NCBI RefSeq assembly: GCF_042650605.1
Contig: NZ_JBHSBN010000068.1
Coordinates: 1-7,563, forward strand
Origin: Micromonospora_J zhanjiangensis
Lineage (GTDB): Bacteria > Actinomycetota > Actinomycetes > Mycobacteriales > Micromonosporaceae
Direction: 5' to 3'
DNA: 7,563 nt
Below are positions 1 to 5,638 of the stretch, piece after piece. The position numbers and the translations under genes are program-made. The notes beneath the pieces were generated by a model. The model made no database searches and was not told the origin of the DNA. It saw nothing but the letters and a program-made list of their open reading frames with translations. Position 1 is the first letter of the stretch. The number at the start of each line of letters is the position of its first letter.

Positions 1-148
1 ATGGAACGTCAACGCCAACGGCACCATCACCGGCCAACAGTCCGGACTCTGCCTGGACGCCAACGCCGCCGGCACCGCCAACGGCACCAAACTCATCCTC
101 TGGACCTGCAACGGCGGAACCAACCAGCAGTGGAGCCTGCGGAGTTGA
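1..148 (+). CDS. C-terminal end of a CBM13 (ricin B-type lectin) protein, 5' partial
   Basis: This is the last 48 codons of a rightward gene whose beginning lies before the window; the first whole codon starts at base 2 and the TGA stop is 146-148. The peptide reads WNVNANGTITGQQ, then SGLCLDANAAGTANGTK, and ends CNGGTNQQWSLRS. It carries the C-x-D...QxW pattern of one to one and a half repeats of a ricin-type beta-trefoil (CBM13), a galactose/xylan-binding fold. The chain stops four residues after the last QQW, so the module sits at the very C-terminus, as in the GH59 protein downstream. The catalytic part cannot be seen; by analogy with the neighbours it is probably a secreted glycoside hydrolase (inference). 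Its DNA is identical over 90 bp to the CBM13 of the GH54 gene. Confidence 0.88.
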   Translation, partial: WNVNANGTITGQQSGLCLDANAAGTANGTKLILWTCNGGTNQQWSLRS

Positions 149-156
149 CCGTGACA

Positions 157-194
157 CCGTCGTCCGCACCCCGTGGCCCGGATGCGGACGACGG
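157..194. terminator. 12-bp perfect hairpin, probable bidirectional terminator
   Basis: CCGTCGTCCGCA at 157-168 pairs perfectly with TGCGGACGACGG at 183-194 around a 14-nt loop, beginning 8 nt after the stop codon of the CBM13 gene. There is no T-tract, as is common for actinobacterial terminators. It lies between two converging genes and could stop transcription from both sides. Confidence 0.65.
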
Positions 195-197
195 GCG

Positions 198-240
198 CCC
201 GGTGCCGGCCCGGAGATGGAACCCTCCGGCCGGCACCGGG
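198..240. terminator. Second GC-rich hairpin between converging genes
   Basis: The arm 198-214 pairs with 225-240 as an 11-bp plus 5-bp stem with a single bulged C and a 10-nt loop. It stands directly behind the first hairpin and 18 nt outside the stop codon of the leftward regulator, so it is well placed to end the regulator's transcript. A smaller inverted repeat (ACCCG/CGGGT, 245-259) reaches the regulator's stop codon. Confidence 0.6.
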
Positions 241-258
241 TCGTACCCGCCCGGCGGG

Positions 259-1002
259 TCAGTCGGTCCGGGCGAAGATGCGATGCTGGATGACCTGCCG
301 GTAGTCCTCGAGTGTGTTGTCGACGTGGGTGGCCGCGGCCAGCGCCGCCGCCTCCGGATCGCCGGCCCGGATCGCCTGGTAGATGGCGTCGTGTTCCTCG
401 ACGGCCTTGGCCGCGTGCTCGCCCACGGAACCGCGCAGCCCGATCAGGTTGGACTGCGCCTGCAGGCGCCGGGCCTCCCGGACGGCGACCTGCAGGAACA
501 TGTTGTGCGAGGCGGTGGCGACGCAGGTGTGGAAGGCGTCGTCGCCGGAGTTGAAGAGGTCGTCCCGACCGGTCTCGAAGCCCTGCCGGCACACCTCGGC
601 CGCCTTCTCGATGGCGCCCAGCTCCGCCGGGGTTGCCCGCCGGGCGGCCAGCCGGCTGGTCTCCATCTCCTGCGCCCGGCGGAACTCGAACAGCATGTAG
701 ACGTGGTCCAGGTCGGTGGGGAGGAAGAAGGACGCCCACCGGCCGGCGCCGAGCATGCCCTCGTCGTCGGCCACGTAGAGGCCGCGGCCCTTCTGCACCC
801 GGACCCGGCCGAGCGCGGAGAGGATCTTCACCGCCTCACGCACCACCGTGCGGCTGGTGCCCAACCGCTGGGCGAGCTCGTTCTCGGTGGGCATCCGGTC
901 GCCCGGTTGCAGGCGGGTGCTGGCGATCAGTTCCAGTACCTGCTCGGCGGCCAACTCGTAGCCCGGCCGGTATCCACCGCCCGTGAGCGCATGGTCGGTC
1001 AC
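259..1002 (-). CDS. FadR-type GntR transcriptional regulator (wHTH + FCD)
   Basis: A cytoplasmic one-component DNA-binding regulator of 247 aa, a normal FadR-subfamily length. Residues about 12-80 form the winged helix-turn-helix, with the family signature LQPGDRMPTENELAQRLGTS, then TVVREAVKIL and the wing VQKGRGLYV. Residues about 98-240 form the helical FCD ligand domain. The usual metal/ligand-binding set is present: D154 and H158 (DDAFH), H204 (EEHDAI) and H226 (ATHVDN). FCD proteins of this type usually bind a small carboxylate or sugar acid, but the effector cannot be read from sequence. I chose GTG 1002 because GAGGGGGGAGG lies 4 nt upstream; an ATG at 1029 would add nine residues (MDPHEGGGT) that merely translate this ribosome-binding site. 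It is divergent from the hydrolase genes, so it probably controls them and itself (inference). Domain call is secure; regulon is not. Confidence 0.94.
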   Translation of the reverse strand: MTDHALTGGGYRPGYELAAEQVLELIASTRLQPGDRMPTENELAQRLGTSRTVVREAVKILSALGRVRVQKGRGLYVADDEGMLGAGRWASFFLPTDLDHVYMLFEFRRAQEMETSRLAARRATPAELGAIEKAAEVCRQGFETGRDDLFNSGDDAFHTCVATASHNMFLQVAVREARRLQAQSNLIGLRGSVGEHAAKAVEEHDAIYQAIRAGDPEAAALAAATHVDNTLEDYRQVIQHRIFARTD

Positions 1003-1017
1003 GGTGCCTCCCCCCTC
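1003..1017 (-). promoter_or_regulatory. Shine-Dalgarno that decides the GntR start
   Basis: Read on the minus strand this is GAGGGGGGAGGCACC directly before GTG at 1002-1000. No comparable purine run precedes the alternative ATG at 1029, so the GTG start is preferred. Confidence 0.6.
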
Positions 1018-1175
1018 GTGAGGATCCATCAGAGTATGACTTATCGCGGGATCCGGAGGCCAGGTCCGATGATGTCTTTCGATGTCAAAGGTGGCCAGGT
1101 GGGGGCGGATCCGGCCACCTGCGGGAGTCGCCGTGCCGGCCGCCGACCCCGCGCCGGCGACAGCAATGTGTTCTA

Positions 1176-1181
1176 ATTATA
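1176..1181 (-). promoter_or_regulatory. -10 box (TATAAT) for the GntR gene
   Basis: The minus strand carries a consensus TATAAT here, rare in such GC-rich DNA. The -35 is poor (ATGTTA or TGTTAT around 1198-1204 at 16-17 nt spacing), which suits a weak or regulated promoter. It would give a 5' leader of roughly 165 nt before GTG 1002. Confidence 0.45.
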
Positions 1182-1194
1182 AACATCGATGTTT
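1181..1194. promoter_or_regulatory. Perfect 14-bp palindrome, likely operator of the GntR regulator
   Basis: AAACATCGATGTTT is a perfect inverted repeat in the divergent region. It fills most of the spacer of the leftward promoter and overlaps the first base of its TATAAT box. A dimeric FadR-type regulator bound here would block its own promoter. Symmetry and position are seen; the bound protein is inferred. Confidence 0.6.
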
Positions 1195-1271
1195 GCGATA
1201 ACATGAGTGGCTCGGGGGTCATCCCTCGTCGGTACCTTCGGCATGCGCAGCGGGTTGCGTTGCCGGCGGGC

Positions 1272-1299
1272 TCGACCCATGCCGCGAGAATGTTAACGT
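1272..1299 (+). promoter_or_regulatory. Possible promoter for the GH54 gene
   Basis: TCGACC (1272-1277), a 16-nt spacer and TAACGT (1294-1299) resemble the better TTGACC-17-TAACAT promoter ahead of the GH43 gene. The -10 lies within the ATGTTAACG element, so a repressor bound there would cover it. It would leave a 5' leader of about 70 nt. The match to consensus is modest. Confidence 0.3.
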
Positions 1300-1300
1300 T
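1289..1300. promoter_or_regulatory. Near-palindromic AATGTTAACGTT operator-like element
   Basis: Ten of twelve positions are self-complementary around GTTAAC. The nine bases ATGTTAACG recur at the start of the GH43 gene (5638-5646). AT-rich palindromes of this general look occur near actinobacterial glycosidase genes controlled by LacI-family repressors; that assignment is inference, as no LacI gene is in the window. Confidence 0.4.
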
Positions 1301-1310
1301 CCATCGATGG
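1301..1310. promoter_or_regulatory. CCATCGATGG palindrome, second copy of the CATCGATG core
   Basis: A perfect 10-bp palindrome sharing the core CATCGATG with the 1181-1194 palindrome, 118 bp away, and directly adjoining AATGTTAACGTT. It may be a second, weaker site for the GntR regulator just downstream of the GH54 -10 box. Confidence 0.35.
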
Positions 1311-1378
1311 CCATCACCCCGTGAGGCTCCGCCGCCGGTACGGACGGTCCCGGAGCCCTACGTTTCCGAGGAGCCGTC

Positions 1379-2914
1379 ATGGTCATCCCACGCTTTGGGC
1401 CCACCCGGCCCACCCGACTACCCCTTCTCCTGTTGGCCCTGGCGCTGATTCTGGTCGCCGGCGGCACGGCCCTGGTGACCCACGCCGGGACGGCGGTCGC
1501 CGATCCAGGATCGGGCCCTCTCGTCGGCGCGCAGTCCGGCCGGTGCGTCGACGTCCCGAACGGCAGCACCGCCAACGGCACCCAGGTCCAGCTGTACGAC
1601 TGCTCGGGCGGAGCCCGGCAGACCTGGACCTACACGTCGACGAAACAGTTCACGGTGTACGGGAACAAGTGCCTGGACGCCAACGGCCAGGGCACCAGCA
1701 ACGGCACCGCCGTGATCATCTGGGACTGCAACGGCCAGACCAACCAACAATGGAACGTCAACGCCAACGGCACCATCACCGGCCAACAGTCCGGACTCTG
1801 CCTGGACGCCAACGCCGCCGGCACCGCCAACGGCACCAAGATCATCCTCTGGACCTGCAACGGCGGCGCCAACCAGCGGTGGACCACGTCGACCCCGCCG
1901 ACCTCGGGACCGCCCACGTCGGCGCCGCCCACCTCGCCGCCCCCGGCCGGCGGCCGGCCGTGCGACATCTACGCCGCGGGCGGTACGCCGTGCGTGGCGG
2001 CGCACAGCACCACCCGGGCGCTGTTCTCGGCGTACGCCGGCAACCTCTACCAGGTCCGCCGCTCGTCCGACAACACCACCCGGAACATCGCGGTGTCGGG
2101 TGCCGGCGGCACCGCCGACGCGGCCACCCAGGACTCGTTCTGCGCCGGTACGACCTGCGTCATCACGGTCGTCTACGACCAGTCCGGCCGCGGCAACGAC
2201 CTGTGGTACCAGGGTTCCGCGCAGGTCCCGGGCTCCACCTCCAGCCGGCCCGCCACCGCCACCAGCGAGTCGCTGACCGTCGGCGGCAGCAAGGCGTACT
2301 CGCTGTACATCAACCCCAGCAACAGCTACTGGCGGGACGGTCACCTGACCGGCATCCCGACCGGCAGCCAGCCGGAGGGCATGTACATGGTGACCAGCGG
2401 GACGCATGTCAACAGCGGTTGCTGCTTCGACTACGGCAACAGTGAGACCACCCGCAGCGCCGACGCGGCCGGTGCGATGGACGCGATCAACTTCAGCAAG
2501 CAGTGCTGGTTCGGCGGCTGCTCCGGCTCCGGCCCGTGGGTCCAGGCCGACCTGGAATGGGGTCTCTACCCCGGCGGCAGCCAGTCCTGGAACCCGAACC
2601 AGCGGGCGTTCACCAGCAAGTTCGTCACCGCGATCCTGAAGAACAACGGCACCAGCCGGATGGCGCTCAGGGGCAGCGACGCCCAGGCGGGCAACCTCTA
2701 CACCGTCTACGACGGCGCGCTGCCGAACGGCTACAGCCCGATGAAGAAGCAGGGCGCCATCATCCTGGGCAGCGGCGGCGACTGCTGCAAGCCCGGCGGC
2801 GGCGCCAATCTCAGCGCCGGCACCTTCTACGAGGGCGCCATGGTGGCGGGCTACCCGTCCGACGCCACCGAGAACGCCGTCCAGGCGAACATCGTCGCCG
2901 CCGGCTACCGCTGA
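1379..2914 (+). CDS. Secreted alpha-L-arabinofuranosidase, CBM13-GH54
   Basis: A 511-aa secreted enzyme expected to release terminal alpha-L-arabinofuranose from arabinan, arabinoxylan or arabinogalactan with retention (EC 3.2.1.55). Residues 1-41 are a signal peptide (TRPTR, hydrophobic LLLLALALILVAGG, cut after AVA41). Residues about 46-168 are a ricin-type CBM13 with QxW repeats; 169-193 a TPPTS/PPT linker; 194-511 the GH54 catalytic domain, starting PCDIYAAGGTPCVAAHS. By comparison with the fungal AkAbfB structure as I recall it, E393 (ADLEWGLY) is the nucleophile, D468 (GSGGDCC) the acid/base, and C348-C349 (NSGCCFDYGN) the vicinal disulfide at the substrate pocket. Fungal GH54 enzymes carry a C-terminal CBM42; here the chain ends at the catalytic domain (NIVAAGYR) and an N-terminal CBM13 replaces it. 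GAGGAG (1368-1373) lies 5 nt before the ATG. Family call is strong; natural substrate is inferred. Confidence 0.95.
   Translation: MVIPRFGPTRPTRLPLLLLALALILVAGGTALVTHAGTAVADPGSGPLVGAQSGRCVDVPNGSTANGTQVQLYDCSGGARQTWTYTSTKQFTVYGNKCLDANGQGTSNGTAVIIWDCNGQTNQQWNVNANGTITGQQSGLCLDANAAGTANGTKIILWTCNGGANQRWTTSTPPTSGPPTSAPPTSPPPAGGRPCDIYAAGGTPCVAAHSTTRALFSAYAGNLYQVRRSSDNTTRNIAVSGAGGTADAATQDSFCAGTTCVITVVYDQSGRGNDLWYQGSAQVPGSTSSRPATATSESLTVGGSKAYSLYINPSNSYWRDGHLTGIPTGSQPEGMYMVTSGTHVNSGCCFDYGNSETTRSADAAGAMDAINFSKQCWFGGCSGSGPWVQADLEWGLYPGGSQSWNPNQRAFTSKFVTAILKNNGTSRMALRGSDAQAGNLYTVYDGALPNGYSPMKKQGAIILGSGGDCCKPGGGANLSAGTFYEGAMVAGYPSDATENAVQANIVAAGYR
1750..1882 (+). repeat. CBM13 DNA repeat, second copy of window bases 1-133
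   Basis: Bases 1750-1839 are identical to 1-90, third codon positions included; over 1-133 versus 1750-1882 I count five mismatches, all after base 90. The first copy runs into the window edge, so the repeat may be longer. It encodes the last repeat of the beta-trefoil in two different genes in direct orientation. Confidence 0.93.
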
Positions 2915-2930
2915 CCGGCATCACCCGCAC

Positions 2931-2984
2931 CCCCGGACCGGAACGCCAGATGCCCGTCGGCATCCGGAGCCGCCCGGTCCGGGG
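2931..2984 (+). terminator. Nested stem-loop between GH54 and GH59 genes
   Basis: CCCCGGACCGG (2931-2941) pairs perfectly with CCGGTCCGGGG (2974-2984), 11 bp, enclosing a smaller hairpin GATGCC/GGCATC (2949-2964). It starts 16 nt after the GH54 stop and ends 31 nt before the GH59 start. There is no T-tract. It may be a partial terminator, an mRNA stabiliser for the GH54 message, or an attenuator setting the GH54:GH59 ratio. Confidence 0.5.
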
Positions 2985-3015
2985 CGTGCGCACCTCTACC
3001 GAAGGGACATCCGTC

Positions 3016-5439
3016 ATGATGCGACTGAAGCATCGTCCCCGCCGTCCACGACCGTTGGCGACGCTTGCCGCCGCCGTCCTGGTCGCGGGCGGCCTGACCG
3101 TCGTCGACGACACCCCGGCGCTGGCCGCCACCTCGATCACCGTCAACGGGTCCTCCGGCGGGCAGGTGTTCGACGGCGTGGGCGCGGTCAGCGGCGGCGG
3201 CGGCAACAGCCGGCTGCTGATCGACTACCCGGAGCCGCAACGGGGTCAGATCCTGGACTACCTGTTCAAGCCCGGCTACGGCGCCGCCCTGCAGATCCTC
3301 AAGGTCGAGATGGGCGGAGACACCAACTCGACGAGCGGCTCGGAGCCGAGCCACGAACACGTCCGCGGTGATCTCAACTGCAACCGCGGGTACGAGTGGT
3401 GGATCATGGAGCAGGCCAAGGCCCGCAACCCGAACATCAAGCTGGCCGCGTTGCCCTGGGGAGCGCCGGGCTGGATCGGCAACGGCAACTTCATGTCCCA
3501 AGACATGATCAACTACTTCGTCGACTGGCTGGGCTGCGCCAAGCAGCACAACCTGACGATGGACTACATCACCGCCGCCCAGAACGAGAAGCGGACCGAC
3601 GCGAACTGGACCATCAGCCTGCGCCAGGCGCTCAACAACAACGGCTACGGCGGCGTGAAGATCATATTTGGGGACGACTACCCGGGTAGCTGGGGCCCGG
3701 CCAACGCGGTCGCGAGCAACGCCACCCTGCGCAACAGCATCGACGTGCTCAGCGGTCACTACCCGTGCGGCTACCTCAGCGCGCAGACCTCCTGCTCGGT
3801 GTCGTCGACCGCCACCGGCACCGGCAAGACGCTGTGGGACAGCGAGGGCGGGTCGCAGGACTACAACGACGGCGCCAAGCCGCTGGCTCGGGGCGTCAAC
3901 CGCGGTTACCTCGACGGTCGGATGGTGGCCTACCTCAACTGGGACCTGATCGCGGCGATCACCCCGAACCTGCCGTGGTCCACCGTCGGCCTGATCCTGG
4001 CCAACCAGCCGTGGTCGGGGTGGTACTCCGTCGGCAAGGACGCCTGGGCGCTGGCGCACACCACCCAGTTCACCGCCCCCGGCTGGCGCTACCTGGACTC
4101 GTCCAGCGGCTACCTCGGCGGCAACCGGAACAACGGCAGTTACGTCTCGCTCAAGTCGACGAACAACACCGACTACAGCACGATCATCGAGACGATGGAC
4201 GCCACCGCGGCCCAGCAGCTCAACCTCAGCGTCACCGGCGGCCTGTCCACCGGGCAGGTGCACGTCTGGGCCACCAACCTGAACTCCACCAACACCAACG
4301 ACTTCTTCGTGCACAGCACCGACATCACCCCGTCGGGCGGCACCTTCAGCCTGACCGTCCAGCCCGGTTACCTCTACAGCATCACCACCACGACCGGGCA
4401 GGGCAAGGGCACCGCCACCAGCCCGGCCCAGGGCTCGCTGAGCCTGCCCTACACCGACAACTTCGACGGCTACCCGATCGGGCGGATGCCGAAGTACCTG
4501 CAGGACATGCAGGGTGCCTTCGAGACCGTCGCCTGCGGCGGGGGCCGGTCCGGCACCTGCCTGCGCCAGATGTCCGCGCAGGCGCCCATCACCTGGAAGA
4601 CCCTGGCCGATCCGGCGACCTACGGCGGGAACCTGAACTGGGGCAACTACACGGTCTCCGCCGACGTCCTGCTCGAACAGGCCGGGTACGCCCAGTTGGA
4701 GGGCCACGTCGGGACGACGAACCTGGACCCCATCGGCCGGTACAACGGCTACTTCCTGCGGGTCACCGACACCGGTTCGTGGTCGATCCTGCGCAACAAC
4801 ACCAGCGGGCAGTTGACCACACTGCGCAGCGGGTCGGTTTCGGCGCTGGGCACCAACCGTTGGCACAGCCTCGGGCTCGGCTTCTCCGGCGGCACCATCA
4901 CGGCCACCATCGACGGCGCGACGGTCGGCACGGCCTCGGACTCCACGTTCGGCTCCGGTCAGGTCGGCTTCGGCACCAGCCAGGGCGAGACCGCGCAGTT
5001 CGACAACCTGTCCGTGGTCGCCGGCTCGGGCAACCCGGGCGACCCGGGGGGATCGAGCGGCGCGTTGCTCAACACCAACTCCAGCCGGTGTCTCGACGTA
5101 CCGAACCAGTCGCAGAACAACGGCACCCAGGTGACGCTCTGGGACTGCAACGCCGGGGCCAACCAGCAGTGGACGGCCACCTCGGGCAAGCAACTGCAGG
5201 TGTACGGGAACAAGTGCCTGGACGCCGAGGGCCAGGGTACCTCGTCCGGCACCAGGGTGATCATCTGGGACTGCACCGGCGGCACCAACCAGCAGTGGAA
5301 CCTGAACACCGACGGCACGGTCACCGGTGTGCAGTCCGGCCTGTGCCTGAGTCCGAACAACGGCGGGACCGGGAACGGTACCCAGATCGTGCTGTCGACC
5401 TGCAGCGGTGCCAGCAGCCAGAAGTGGGGCCGGGCGTGA
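3016..5439 (+). CDS. Secreted GH59 beta-galactosidase (galactocerebrosidase family) with C-terminal CBM13
   Basis: An 807-aa secreted retaining beta-galactosidase-type enzyme. Residues 1-38 are a signal peptide (HRPRRPRP, then LATLAAAVLVAGG, cut near ALAA). Residues about 41-340 are the TIM barrel, closely following animal GALC: FDGVGAVSGGGG, RLLIDYPEP, ILDYLFKPGYGA, GYEWWIMEQAKARNPNI, LPWGAPGW. E191 (AQNEK) matches the acid/base and E277 (LWDSEGG) the nucleophile. A beta-sandwich follows to about 455, including AHTTQFTAPGWRYL. Residues about 475-668 correspond to the GALC lectin-like domain (LRQM...APITW, AQFDNLSVVA). After a short GNPGDPGG linker, 682-805 is a CBM13 with a triple QxW pattern. 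Animal GALC lacks this CBM13. GAAGGG (3001-3006) precedes ATG 3016; ATG 3019 is a possible alternative. Databases would probably label it galactosylceramidase, but context favours a plant galactan or arabinogalactan substrate (inference). It is 101 nt downstream of GH54 in the same direction. Confidence 0.92.
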   Translation: MMRLKHRPRRPRPLATLAAAVLVAGGLTVVDDTPALAATSITVNGSSGGQVFDGVGAVSGGGGNSRLLIDYPEPQRGQILDYLFKPGYGAALQILKVEMGGDTNSTSGSEPSHEHVRGDLNCNRGYEWWIMEQAKARNPNIKLAALPWGAPGWIGNGNFMSQDMINYFVDWLGCAKQHNLTMDYITAAQNEKRTDANWTISLRQALNNNGYGGVKIIFGDDYPGSWGPANAVASNATLRNSIDVLSGHYPCGYLSAQTSCSVSSTATGTGKTLWDSEGGSQDYNDGAKPLARGVNRGYLDGRMVAYLNWDLIAAITPNLPWSTVGLILANQPWSGWYSVGKDAWALAHTTQFTAPGWRYLDSSSGYLGGNRNNGSYVSLKSTNNTDYSTIIETMDATAAQQLNLSVTGGLSTGQVHVWATNLNSTNTNDFFVHSTDITPSGGTFSLTVQPGYLYSITTTTGQGKGTATSPAQGSLSLPYTDNFDGYPIGRMPKYLQDMQGAFETVACGGGRSGTCLRQMSAQAPITWKTLADPATYGGNLNWGNYTVSADVLLEQAGYAQLEGHVGTTNLDPIGRYNGYFLRVTDTGSWSILRNNTSGQLTTLRSGSVSALGTNRWHSLGLGFSGGTITATIDGATVGTASDSTFGSGQVGFGTSQGETAQFDNLSVVAGSGNPGDPGGSSGALLNTNSSRCLDVPNQSQNNGTQVTLWDCNAGANQQWTATSGKQLQVYGNKCLDAEGQGTSSGTRVIIWDCTGGTNQQWNLNTDGTVTGVQSGLCLSPNNGGTGNGTQIVLSTCSGASSQKWGRA
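5082..5436 (+). repeat. Third CBM13 module, paralogous DNA to the GH54 CBM13
   Basis: This module of the GH59 protein resembles the GH54 CBM13 in protein and partly in DNA. For example, 28 bases at 5199-5226 (encoding VYGNKCLDA) are identical to 1654-1681, and GTGATCATCTGGGACTGCA is shared just after. Elsewhere the two have clearly diverged, so this copy is older than the 90-bp identity between base 1 and base 1750. Confidence 0.75.
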
Positions 5440-5442
5440 CCC

Positions 5443-5462
5443 GCCGTCCCGGGGTCGACGGC
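5443..5462 (+). terminator. Weak hairpin after GH59
   Basis: GCCGTC (5443-5448) pairs with GACGGC (5457-5462) over an 8-nt loop, 3 nt after the GH59 stop and just before the next promoter. The stem is only 6 bp and has no T-tract, so termination would be weak. Confidence 0.3.
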
Positions 5463-5473
5463 AGGTCACAGCA

Positions 5474-5502
5474 TTGACCTATATGAATCAGGCCCTTAAC
5501 AT
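5474..5502 (+). promoter_or_regulatory. Sigma-70-type promoter for the GH43 gene
   Basis: TTGACC (5474-5479), exactly 17 nt, then TAACAT (5497-5502): the best promoter match in the window. Transcription would begin near 5509, giving a leader of about 130 nt before the GH43 ATG. It implies that GH43 and the following esterase gene form a unit separate from GH54-GH59. Confidence 0.55.
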
Positions 5503-5521
5503 GCGGTCACTAGTAATCGAC

Positions 5522-5531
5522 ATACATGTAT
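5522..5531. promoter_or_regulatory. ATACATGTAT palindrome just downstream of the GH43 promoter
   Basis: A perfect 10-bp palindrome beginning about 14 nt after the expected transcription start. It shares ACAT/ATGT half-sites with the 1181-1194 palindrome but lacks its central CG, so it could be a related operator with different spacing or a site for another regulator. Confidence 0.35.
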
Positions 5532-5557
5532 CCCATCCATCTGAAGGGTTGCCGGCC

Positions 5558-5638
5558 ATGGCAGCGTCCTTGTCGATCTTCCTCCGCAGCCACCCGCCCA
5601 TCGCGGGGGCACCCGCCGGCCCGGGGGACGAACGCTGA
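5558..5638 (+). CDS. Possible 26-residue leader ORF overlapping the GH43 start
   Basis: ATG 5558, with GAAGGG (5543-5548) 9 nt upstream, opens a 26-codon frame (MAASLSIFLRSHPP, then IAGAPAGPGDER) that ends in a TGA overlapping the GH43 ATG as TGATG. That is the usual geometry of translational coupling. The peptide has no domain I recognise, and I see no run of one amino acid that would point to attenuation. It lies within the expected 5' leader of the GH43 message. It may simply be chance. Confidence 0.3.
   Translation: MAASLSIFLRSHPPIAGAPAGPGDER

Noticed and set aside
1..1176. Long rightward open frame of 391 codons starting with ATG at base 1
   Set aside because: It is antisense to the GntR gene and in the wrong frame for the CBM13 tail; the protein is Arg/Pro/Gly-rich with no domain. 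The ATG is merely part of the CAA TGG codons of the CBM13.
1..1882. Possibility that the two CBM13 copies are target repeats of a mobile element carrying the regulator
   Set aside because: There is no transposase, integrase or terminal inverted repeat between them, and the repeats lie within coding modules in frame.
2503..3015. Upstream extension of the GH59 frame by 171 codons
   Set aside because: It overlaps the GH54 gene in another frame and encodes low-complexity Arg/Pro/Gln sequence; a clear ribosome-binding site and signal peptide start at 3016.
2905..5469. 854-codon open frame antisense to GH59
   Set aside because: High-GC codon bias leaves the antisense frame free of stops; the translation is Val/Gly/Arg/Ala-rich with no recognisable motif.
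3765..5477. 570-codon forward frame inside GH59
   Set aside because: Frame-shifted shadow of GH59, rich in Arg/Gln/His/Pro, with no plausible start or domain.
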